This document shows positions 12,114 to 22,913 of a DNA stretch of 64,000 nucleotides, piece by piece. The notes under the pieces are model-generated. The model was not told where the DNA came from, searched no databases, and was given only the letters and a program-made list of their open reading frames with translations. This DNA is from Rhododendron vialii (taxonomy: Eukaryota; Streptophyta; Magnoliopsida; Ericales; Ericaceae). The position numbers and the translations under genes were made by a program. Numbering within the stretch: position 1 is the stretch's first letter; every line of letters starts with the position of its first letter. Where the stretch lies: positions 31,275,001 to 31,339,000 of the forward strand of contig NC_080568.1 in assembly GCF_030253575.1 (NCBI RefSeq), in the 5' to 3' direction.

Positions 12114-15100
12114 TCAGCTGCTGCTTTGAAGAACCTTTTTTGGATCAAGTTGTCCACTAAAATAACTGGAAGGAACAGCAGATATCTCCTGCCTGCCTTT
12201 CCACTCCTCACCAGGTTTCAAGGTGATGGGCTTTTCCACAGCTGCAGCCTCAACGCATAGCATGTGTTTGTACTCGTCATCCCCAAGATCAGGGATTGCC
12301 TTTGCCTTCTTATCCCAAGGATTCCAAACCACTGCAGAAAGAAGTACAGATGTGACAAGACTCGTAACAAACAAGTGTCATTCGAATTATCTGTGTCAAA
12401 CTGATTGATCAAGGGAAAACAAGAGGGTCAGCCAAATTGCAAACTTTCATTCATGTTCAACTTGGAAAAAAAAGAAGATCAGAGAACAACCCTGGTCTAC
12501 ATGGTGGGGGCCATCTCTGGATTTTGGTACGAGCACATTGATTGTGCTGTACAGAACTAAGTGTCACACCATGACCGCTAGGGGGAAGGTTGCTAGGCCA
12601 ATGCAACGAGGACGTTGCACCCTAAGGTGGGGAGATTGTGAAAGCCCATACCGGGCAAGGAGTCCCACATTGGGACACCAAGGAAATGTAAAATGGAATA
12701 TAAGTAAAGGCCCTCTAGCTACTGATAACTTGAGGTTAACCTTTTGAGCCACGTGGTTAGGCGAATGGTTAGCAGGTCAGTTGGGGCGGGTCGTTACAAT
12801 TGGTATCAAAGCCCATACAAAGTGAAAATATAGCCAAGGGCATGTGATTTGTCAAATCATTGAGGGGATTTTAAGGAAGCTATACAGAGGCGGCGTTGAT
12901 ATAACCTCTCTCATTAAAGAACTATTCTTCATATTTACGCTCCTTATGACCAACCACAATATGTCAATATCAGATTCAACATCAACCCTGAATTCCAATA
13001 AGGTCTGCAAGGTTTGAACATTCTCAAGACTTATATAAAAAGAACAAGATCAGATCCGTACTAATCAGATGCAACATGGCAGCTGAAGGGGCTCAATAAT
13101 CTGACTTATTTAATACGGTAACAGTAACTCGACAAAAAATATTCTAACTTCAAAGTTGATAAACAATACCCACATGAATGAATAAATCCATGAAATTAAA
13201 CAAGGAGTCCATCAGTAACCGTCATTCTATACTGCATTAGCAGTTAATTTGAACTTAAACCATCCGCATGATAGGAAGTTAACTTTTAATTACTTGACTA
13301 CTAACTGTTACAACGGAAGACAGCTTTGTTCTCTATCGAACAAGAGAAGAAGAGAGCCAATGATATCAAGAAAATAGAGTCCAGCGTATTCATTCCAGGT
13401 TGACCTTCTTGACAAAAATAAAACAATAACAAGATATGAAGTGTTGATAGTTAATCCATAACACTTCAAAGGTACAACTTGCACCTTTTTATGGAAAGAA
13501 AACAAGGTTTCAATAGTTGGCATAACAAGACACCATATGAAGTGCAGGCCAGATTGTTAAGTTCTACAGTCTACTCACAAAAGACATACATGCTAGTAGC
13601 ACATTTACTCTTTTATACTTATCCTATTGTTCCTATAAAATAACTTTAATACACTGATAATGTAGCTTGTCAACATAAATGGAAAAAATGGTAAACGCCA
13701 AAGCATGATGAAGCAACATTATAAAAGTCTCACCAGCATCAGGGAGTCCATCCTTGCGTAACACAAATGTTCTCTTCTTCTCATGATCCAGAATGGCAAT
13801 TTTGGTGGGTGTACTGAAATATACTTTGTCCACCTTTTCCACCAAAAAGCACCAAATATCAGTAAAATAACAAATCAAAAAGGAAATAAAGACCCACCTT
13901 TGATTCAAGAAGAATACTAACTTCTGATTCAAACGTAATCGCATCCCCTTGTTCAGTAAATCTCTGTCTATCCTGCAGGTTATCTAGAAAATCCATTGTC
14001 TCCAAACCTTCAATGCGCACCTCACTGATCACAACCAAAATCTAGCGTAAGGTTCAGTATGAGCATAAAGTCCTGCAAAATTTAGCTTCCTGGACAGGCA
14101 GATTTTAGATATATCATCTACGAAAGAACTTGAACAGTTGAAACTGCAGGAGTACGAAGGGAGTAGAAATGCAGAGGGAGAAGAAGCCGAAATCATAGTT
14201 GGAACTATATATATATAGAGTTCTTTTCAGGTCCGGACGCCTTATGGTCCGGATCGTCCGGACCTCGCATTTCCCGATCGAATTTCGATGATCCGAGCCG
14301 CTCAAAGTGATCAGAACGTGATTTTAAGGGTACCCGCGAGAAATCAGCAAAAAAAATGATCGGGAAGGGCTTGATCCGAACAGTTTTTTATTGAACGGTT
14401 AAGTAAAAAACTGCTCGGATCAAGCCCTTCCCGATCATTTTTTTTGCTGATTTCTTACGAGTACCCTTAAAATCACGTTCTGAACACATTGAGAGGCTCG
14501 GATCATCGCAAATCGATCGGGAAATGAAAAATCCGGACCATAAGAAAATCCGGGCGAGTGGACCTGAAAATTACTCTATATATATATTTTGAAATGCGTT
14601 GGAACTACATACGGAAAACCATAATATAAGATGGCCCCCTCCAAAATCACCATAGTCAAAGCCCATAAACACAAGGCCATTAAAAACTTGCAGCCCAGAA
14701 ATGGGATGATCTTAGCACTGAGAAAACCTCCCTGCTTGCAGTTCATGTATATATTCTGTTCTTACGTCTCCATAGTTCAAAAACCACTATTTACTGAAAA
14801 ATCAGAGGCAAAACATTTGACGTACACATATAACAGTTTTGGTGGTTGTTTCCCATGCTTTTCCCTACACTTGCAAGTTCTTTTGGCAAGGGTTTGATTC
14901 AATTTCCAATGTATTATGTTTTCCCTTTGTTTCCCTAAATTTGTTGCAAGGTTTCTCTATGCACTCCCAGTTACTCTGTTATTGCATTTCACTCCAACAA
15001 CCCATGCCATTTTTCACTATAGCCCCACCATACTCTAACGGCTCATGCCATTTTTCACCATAGCCCCTCCTATGGTAAAAATAATAGCCACATTCAAAGC

Positions 15101-18100
15101 TCATACTTGCCTGTTAAATGATGGTCATACTCATACTTGCTTGTTAAATGATTAACAAGGATGCAGATTGCAGTCCCTTAGAAGGTGTGCTTATATCAAG
15201 TCAGCGCTAACAGACATGGAGATCATAAAAACGACTTCAAAATCATCATATATCAAAGCATAATTATAGCCCACTCAGGTCAGCAGTAGGATGAGGGGAA
15301 TCTTCAAAAGTGCTGTGTACCAAGTATTTTCTGGCCAATACAAAATCCTATGAGGGTTAGACAACAGTTTGCCTCCCGCACTGACAGCCTAAAAAACATA
15401 GATGCTCAAAAAGAGAAGCGAATATATAACCTGATATCAGAAACAGAGAAATAGTTGTGATAGGCAAATGTGAAAGTGAATGCCTTTCCATCAGTGTTCG
15501 TATTTCTAATGCGGGATGTCAACATCAGATCTCCTCCAGGTCCCAGGGTAACCCTTAGGCGAAATTCATATCTGCAAATCACCAGATACTAAAGATTAAT
15601 CCATCCATATACAATAGACCATAGAGTGTGATATTTAACTGATTCATAAACAACAAGAGAACCCCCAAAAATTTCAAACAAGCATGTGCATATCAAGATA
15701 TACACAGCTAATACTGAATCTGTAAATTAAAAAAGTAGCCACAGAAAAAATATCGGACTTAATACTTTTACCTCACAGAAGTTTTACGCAAGGGCAAAAC
15801 CACGAAGCTCAAATAACTCAACCTAAATGCCTTTGCAAAGGATGTTGCGCGGAATATGGGATCGAATTAAACATGTTATCAAATTTGAGTTTTGCACCTG
15901 TGAGGCCATATCTTTGTATCTTCTTCAGAGTGCTTAAGTATTAAATCAACAAAAGCTTTATTGGAGCTAGTTGTTGGAAAAGGAGGAGGATCAGGATCAA
16001 TACTCCAAAACCTGTTTCTTGCAAATCCATGTTGTTCTAGAAGACCATGGCTTCCAAACTGCAATGGAGGAGAGTAATCCCTTCTCAGAGATGGAATGTA
16101 TGAAAAAGGAAAGAGAGAAAAAGCGGGAGGAAGATTGGATGGCTTGAACATACTTGAGGAAAACAGATCGGAATGCCTCCACGTATGGCCTTTGGAGGCT
16201 TGAAAGGAGCCTGCAATGAACCAAAAGCATGTTTGATAGGAAAAATAAAATAGATCTGAAGAAAGGTTATACTTATTCTTTTCAATCATGGGGGCAAAAC
16301 AACTAATCTTTTCAATCAGGAAAGACAACTGCAGCAAAAAGGGACATAACCCCACATAAAGCAAGGGCCAGTTCAAATGCTGTGAAATGGACTAGACTTA
16401 CAGAGAAGAAAGGGGAAACAATCCAATCACTTGGAAAACGAAATAAAGACCCACCCATTTAAGCAATATTTATCACCAACACTGCCATGAAAATTGAAAA
16501 AATATGCCATGTTTGCTTTCTTTACATTTAAGCTACCTCACCCACTTACGAAGAATCATCTCAAACTAAGACTTCGATGTTGGAGGTTCTAAAGCCATAA
16601 TTTTACGAAGATTACCACTGAAATATGGTACCTTACTACTAACAAACAGCAACTCTTCTCCGTGATCATTCTTCCATGATGTAACTTGACCTCCGTACAG
16701 ATACACCTATTCAAGAAAAAGTACAGATGCGGTAAAATTCCAATATAAATTTTTCAAAGTTTGAAACCATGCTAATCTATCAAATACAAAAGATGCCTTC
16801 ATTGACATGAACCTGGAAACATAATCTGAAATAGAACAAGTAGATGGATGACTCATACGACATAGTTTTGGGGTAATTCCATACTCGATTGGACACATTC
16901 ACCTGATGTGGCTAAAGTTAAACCTCTTTGTCAATTGAAGAACCTGAATTAGCATTTATAACGTTCATAAGAAAGTTGTAACTACATAGTAGAAATGCAA
17001 AAAATTTGCTTGATCAGCATTGTAGGGCAGCAAAAGACATGCATCAGTTCATACTAGCCCACAAAAAAACCATAATGAATGAGCCAGAAACAGTTGGTGT
17101 TTTAGATTTTTAATTCAAGCACTCTTTCCTTCAAGCGGACTTCAAATAGAGATCGTACATAGTCTGGTGGATTTTCATCACATCATCAATAACACCCAAG
17201 TCGAAGTGATTATAATCAGTTCTCATTTATTCCATTGGGGATATGTAAATATAAGTTCCACAAGTGGAAGGAGTTTCAAAAAGGCATGACGTGCCAATAG
17301 ATTTGTTGGGCAGCACTTCTGGTTGATCTACACTTTTGTAGGATTTCTTGCGAGGTCCTTTACTTAGTTCACTCTGAAAGATATCTTGGCACTCAATTTG
17401 TTTTCTTACCACAAAAAGAAAAAAAAAATGTCTAAAGCAGAGGAAAATTGATCATCTTATGGCCCAAAGGAAAACCAAGTGTAAAATCAGGAACACAAAA
17501 ACATGAAATCCCCATCCACAGTTGCCACATGAGCTGCCTCATCCAAGGTGCAAATAGAAATAGAATTGCAGACTCTGTAATGTGCAATAATCAAGAAAGT
17601 ATCACATACTCAAGACATGCTTAAATGATCCATCTCTTAACAGCTCATGCAAATAATGCAATATTTCAATTCTGGACTTAAATTAGATTCCTAACACCGA
17701 TTCAAAAATAGGGTGAGCTACAAATGCCCCGTAGTCCATCCTTTAGTAAAAGTGGACTCAAAATTGTATCTGCACACAAGTTAACTTGTTGTCAGAAAAA
17801 AAATACTATCAAATTCTGTAAATCATAGAGTATTTACTAAAATTCCATACAAAAAACAACAGAATTTCAAAACTCCAACAGCATATGATCACATGGGTAT
17901 GTATATCAAAGTAAAGTTAGTCCATAACAAAGTAGAAGTGGTTTCAAAGTTGTATCACACACACTTCATCCCACATAAAACCCATCAACTTCCGCAAATC
18001 AGATTGCCAAATATCCATAAAATATACTCCCTCCGTCCCAAAATGGATGACAATTTTTGAAACTCGTGTCATTTTTCATCGCTTATATCTTTCAATCTAT

Positions 18101-19044
18101 AATATTTTTCATGAGTTTGAAAACTTTGTATAATAGAACTAATCAAGAACTATCAAACAAGATCCATATTGCATATATTTGAGATCCATATTGAAAGATA
18201 TAAGTAATTGAAATTGGCACAGATATCAAAAATTGACATCCAATTTGGGACGGAGGGAGTATATATATACACATATATATATACACACACACATATATAT
18301 ATATATATATAAGTTAAATGAGTCCACAATAAAAGTGGATACAAAATTGTATGTCCGCACAATTTATTCATCATTAAAAAAACCCATAAAATTCACCCGA
18401 GCTAAAATCCCATACAAAAAACGACAACAGAGTCCTGAAACTCCAATCCAGCTTTAGATCATAATATCATATGGATATATTTATATCCAAGTATAACTAG
18501 TCTTTATAAAGTAAAATTGTTGCTGAGCAAACAAAATTTAAAGTAAAATTGTTGCAATTCAAAATCGTATCCTCACACAATCTATCTAGTCGTCGCAAAA
18601 AACCCATCAACTTCTGCAAATCAGATTGCTAAAATTCCATACTGAAAACAACGAAATTTGAAAACTCTAACAGCATCAGATCACATGGGTAAAAATATCC
18701 GAGTAAAAGTAATCCTAATAAAGTAAAATGGTATCCAAAATTGGAGATTAGTCCATAATGAAGTAAAAGTGGATTCAAAATCGTGCCTTCACACAATCCA
18801 TCATTCCATCTCATCGTCACGAAAAACCCCATCAACTTCTTCAACTCAGATGGCTAAAATTCCATACAAAAAACAACTACAGGATTTTAAAAGCTCCAAA
18901 TCACCACGAGATCATATGGGTATGCATATCTAACTACATTTTTGTACATACCTCAGCAGAACTGCCACGAACCTCCCTCAAGACCACCTTGTCGAGGCCA
19001 TTAATGCCCTTACAGAGCTGCACGAATACCGTTTCGGTCGTCAT
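12114..19044 (-). CDS. Putative glucose-6-phosphate 1-epimerase (aldose 1-epimerase family)
   Basis: Eight exons join in frame to 315 aa: 18952-19044, 16632-16706, 16154-16210, 15898-16058, 15431-15571, 13922-14024, 13734-13833, 12114-12331. All introns are GT-AG. The family interconverts the alpha and beta anomers of glucose 6-phosphate in a galactose-mutarotase-like beta-sandwich fold. Visible signatures are YGGQVTSWK (about 35-43), RGGIPICFPQ (66-75), AYHNYF with the probable catalytic His167, RFTEQGDAITFES, STPTKIAI, VVWNPWDKKAKAIPD, and MLCVEAAAV with the probable catalytic Glu271. No transit peptide is evident, so the cytosol is likely. Length matches plant homologues. Intron 1 (2.2 kb) holds a Stowaway MITE, the exon 5-6 intron a fold-back element, and the last intron an LTR fragment. 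Confidence 0.93.
12562..12812 (+). mobile_element. LTR-retrotransposon end: LTR plus primer-binding site
   Basis: A 237-bp block at 12562-12798 starts TGTCACACCATGACCGC and ends GGTCGTTACA, the TGT...ACA termini of an LTR. Two bases later comes TGGTATCAAAGC (12801-12812), one mismatch from the primer-binding site complementary to initiator-methionine tRNA. The internal text (GGAGATTGTGAAAGCCCA, GTCCCACATTGGGACACC) is of a kind widespread in small plant LTR elements. No second LTR or coding region follows, so the copy is truncated. It lies in the last intron of the epimerase gene, in the opposite orientation. Confidence 0.7.
14216..14578. mobile_element. Fold-back MITE, copy A, in a TA microsatellite
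   Basis: The element is one long imperfect inverted repeat. The ends read TAGAGTTCTTTTCAGGTCC and, inverted, TAGAGTAATTTTCAGGTCC. A core starting TTCCCGATCGAATTTCGATG near 14271 is mirrored at about 14480-14523. The centre holds the mirrored pair AAACTGCTCGGATCAAGCCC and GGGCTTGATCCGAACAG. It is flanked on both sides by (TA)n. It lies in the intron between exons 5 and 6 of the epimerase gene and carries no protein. A second copy of the core is at 58243-58586. Confidence 0.85.
18027..18259. mobile_element. Stowaway-type MITE (Tc1/mariner)
   Basis: The terminal inverted repeats CTCCCTCCGTCCCAAAATGG and, inverted at the right end, CTCCCTCCGTCCCAAATTGG enclose 233 bp. TA dinucleotides flank both ends, matching the Stowaway signature. 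It is non-coding and sits in intron 1 of the epimerase gene, directly beside a TA/CA microsatellite. Confidence 0.92.
18260..18312. repeat. TA/CA compound microsatellite
   Basis: Runs of TATATA interleaved with CACACA directly follow the Stowaway element. Confidence 0.85.
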
Positions 19045-21003
19045 CGCATCGCCTCACAGATCCCTTTATGCCCAAAACAATAAAAAGGTTCTTCACAAAT
19101 CCCAATTCTTAACACAGCAATACAGCATCTCACTCACTCACTCACTCTCTCCCTCTCTCTCTCTCTCTCTCTTCTGTGAAACTGAAAGCTGTGTTTATAT
19201 GGGTTGGGATTCGATGGGGTGGGGACGGACGATCGGGAAAAAATAAGGAAATTCGTGTGGGGACTTTTGGGTGTTTCTAATACGATTTGGATAATTCGCG
19301 CAAATTGTCTTTATTTCGTCTATTTATGATTTCCTAACAATAACTATGACTTCTAAACTTCAACACTAAGTACTTTATAGCCAACCTTTTTTTTTTAAAC
19401 TACCGAATGTCGGATAACTTCTGCACGCCTTGAATAAAATTACTATAAAAATTAATGATCGAATAAATCTCAAACCCGATAATATACTTTTACACCAATG
19501 TCATAATTGTACACTAGTAAAATGTTGTTTGGATCCAACTTCATCTAAGAAAAAGTTAAGAAAAAGATAGTACTAAAACCATTATGTCGTTTCTTGAAAT
19601 TATTTTACAATATTAGAACGAAGAGATTTACATGACATAGCAGAAAAGAATGCAATATGTGTGATTAATTGCATCCAACTAAAAAATTAACACACAATTG
19701 GAATCATACAATGCAAAAAACAAATTTTTATCGATAACTTGACTGGATTTTGTTATTCAAGTGTCTTTGTTTTTTTATAGGCTATATATATATACAAGTT
19801 TCTTTGTTCAGAATGAAATGTGAAAATCAATCTCAATCTTGATCAGGGACCGTAACAAGAATGCATGTGATTATGGTATATACGTGCCCATATTATAAGA
19901 ATGTCGGGTAGATGCTTTGTGCGTGCTAACCAATGTCATCATATGTTATTAAAATTAATAGTCAACAGATTTCTAGAATATATAAACACACGGTTATGTT
20001 AAGTTGTAAAACATAATCGGTATTGACAATTAAGTAATGTCGATGTCCTCCATCATATTCATCGTCACGAGCATTGTCGACAATCAATTAGAAGGAGAGA
20101 GAAAAGATAGATTTCTTTTCATTACATTTGACATTATCTGGTGCCATTCGCATAGTTGAAAACAGGATGATCGTCGTTTTTATTGTGCATACGTTATTTT
20201 TATATAAACACTATAGTCAATGAGTTTCATCTTTGCAAATCAGAATCGTCAATTTTCTCAACTAGTAGCCTTGCGAAATTGTTTTTCGTGAAAGAAGCTC
20301 TCACATTTTTTAGCACATGAATCTTTTCCATCACTATCGACGACTTTCCTCATATATACGTATCATAGTTCGTTTTTTCCAATAACCCAATTTTGGTACT
20401 CTAATCTAGCCTATCATTACGAGAAAACAAATTTGTCAAGTTGATTGTCACATTTCTCTCTTTATTGGTGAACTGCATCCGAGTCTCATGGAAAGCAGGT
20501 TTGGAGTTCAGGAATATAGATACCTTATAAATCCCCTGTTGACTAATATCCTAAGTCTTAACACTCCGGTAATTCCCGCTAGTGTATGTTGTATGACAAA
20601 ATATATAAAAATAAAAATAAAAATAAAAATTTAACCTATTATTATAGTCAGTTGGTCGGTCACCTTCATTACTCGCTATTGAGATCTATTAACTTTCTTA
20701 GAAAATAAATAATACTGGTTCTGTTTTTTATCTTTCATATGGAGTACTATAATCACTAAAATCAAATACCGTGGGCCCCAATCCGCAGTGGCAGTGCCAC
20801 ACTAGAGCAGTAGAGCCACCAGGGCACGGGCCCCACTGCATTTTTAAAAAAAAATGTTAGTTTTAGTTGTTTTTGTGTCTTAATATAATGCATTGAGCTT
20901 GTTTGTCAAAAAAAATAAAGTTTTACGAAAAACTTAAAGCAACACATGCTATTCAATCAAATACTTAACAAAATAAGAATGATTTGCTTGAATTTTACAA
21001 AAA
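19045..21003. other. Promoter side of the epimerase gene, then intergenic DNA
   Basis: A CT-rich leader with a (CT)n run at about 19138-19171 lies just upstream of the epimerase ATG. Beyond it the DNA is AT-rich without a supported gene. A short (AAAAT)n run lies at about 20605-20632. Confidence 0.45.
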
Positions 21004-21530
21004 GGGCAAATTATTGTTACCCCCCTCTAACTATGCCTCGCGTACACTTTCCCCCCTCTAACTTCTTTTTTTGGCACTTAACCCCCTCAAACTAACGGAA
21101 ATTCAAACGGTCATAACTTCAAACGGTCATAACTTTTTCGTCCAAAGTCAAAAATATGCAAATTATATATCGATTTCGAGATCTTGAAGTCAGCTGTCTA
21201 ATGACACTAAAATCACATCACGATTCAAAGCACACAGAAAGTTATGATCAAAAGAGTAAGGGCTGGTAGACAGAAAGACCGTTTTGATCATAACTTTCTG
21301 TGTGCTTTGAATTGTGATGTGATTTTGGTGTCATTAGAAAGCTGACTTCAAGACCTCGAAATCGATATATAATTTGCATATTTTTGACTTTGGACGAAAA
21401 AGTTATGACCGTTTGAAGTTATGACCGTTTGAATTTCCGTTAGTTCGAGGGGGTTAAGTGCCAAAAAAGGAAGTTAGAGGGGGTAAATGTACGCGAGGCA
21501 TAGTTAGAGGGGGGTAACTATAATTTGCCC
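21004..21530. mobile_element. Long fold-back MITE with 9-bp target duplication (MULE-type)
   Basis: This is a nearly perfect 527-bp palindrome. The left end GGGCAAATTATTGTTACCCC mirrors the right end, and both arms run about 240 bp to a loop near 21260-21285. The direct repeat TTACAAAAA occupies 20995-21003 and 21531-21539. A 9-bp duplication, G-starting termini and long arms point to a Mutator-like element derivative. Because the flanks are A-rich, the exact border could shift by a base or two. Each arm contains a doubled CGGTCATAACTT motif. It has no coding capacity. Confidence 0.85.
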
Positions 21531-21539
21531 TTACAAAAA

Positions 21540-22913
21540 TAAGCCCCACAAAATCAATGTCTCTGATCATCGAAGTAAAAATCTTGGGTGAATTTTCCGA
21601 AAAGTGAATAATTTTCACCCAGTACAAATAGTGAGTAATGTTTAGTTCACCCAGCGTTTGGGTGCATAGGTGAACAAAATAGTTCTTCAAAACCTGAAAA
21701 CTCTCCTTTGTTTCTCATGATGTAACAACCAACACGCAAACTACTGTCGAACACGCCGACGATTAGTCGGCGGAATGTTGTCAAGAGTTGACTATCACCG
21801 GAGTTTTTATTTTTATAGTGCTCCCAGTGATTTATATTCCGGACTACACCTCTGCCAACCCATTACAAAATTTACATATTGCATCTCAAGTTCAATGGTA
21901 TGGGTTCCAACTTCCACATGGGCCGCTTTATTGTGTATATACTAGCTAAATATTTTGAGTCCAGAAGTTCGTAAACCATGTTACAAATCCCACCATAATA
22001 ATAAGCAAGAATACAAGTTTTACGTAGCATATGGACAAGTTTTTGCTCAAGAATAATGAAGCGTCACCTAGCCCAAGATTACCGTTCAAAAAACCAAAAA
22101 ATAAAAAAACTAACCCAAGATTGATGGATGAGGATTTTTATCTCAAGGCAAAGTTGAGCATGAAGTGGATGCCAAATGCCTAAATATTGCAAATGTGTAA
22201 CGTAATGTAACCTATACAATATTCACCAAAAACAAAAGGTAACCTACACAACGAATACTAGAAAGGATCCTCACTCATCTGAGGACCTGTAACACGACCC
22301 TCATGTGACACAAAATGTGACCCACCATAATCTCATGACTCAAATTTGATCAATTCAATTTTGTAGACCTCGATGTGTATAAAATTCATGAAAAAAACAG
22401 GTTAATCGAATCATATTTGTTCTCGTGGACCATCAAACTTTGACCGTCCACTGCTCTTGGGAGACAAATATTCTTCGTTCAAACAAACACCGATGTATGA
22501 TCAACTTTGTTTACGCATGGATGGTGTACATAACAATACTCACAAAAAATGAACGGCGTGGACCATTGAATGGGACCATGGTGGGTTCAGTTCGCGTCCT
22601 CACATGAAAAGATCTTGGTTCTATAGGAATACTACACAATCTACAAGAAAACAGCTCTTTGCTACTTCAGCAAAAATCTGAATACATGAATTGAAAAAAA
22701 TGTATTACATTTGGATTATGTACGTACGAACAATTTTACCAAAGGTCTGCACATATTGTTGGAGATATACAGCCAGCTTCTCATAAACTAGATAAAACAA
22801 GCGTACCCGAGACTGTTCGTCATAGTCATCACCTTATTTTCTCTCCTTTTTGGTTAGGGCGCAGTGGTGTCAATCTTGTTCTTCATCTGTCTCGTGCCAT
22901 TTAAAGAATGAAA
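21540..22913. other. Intergenic; possible weak fold-back element
   Basis: No gene is supported. At about 22262-22613 the ends show a weak inverted match (GGATCCTCACTCATCTGAGG on the left; AAGATCTTTTCATGTGAGGA when the right side is inverted), followed on both sides by CCCACCAT. It may be a degenerate MITE without a recognisable target duplication. The last few hundred bases are probably 3' UTR of the kinase gene. Confidence 0.3.
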
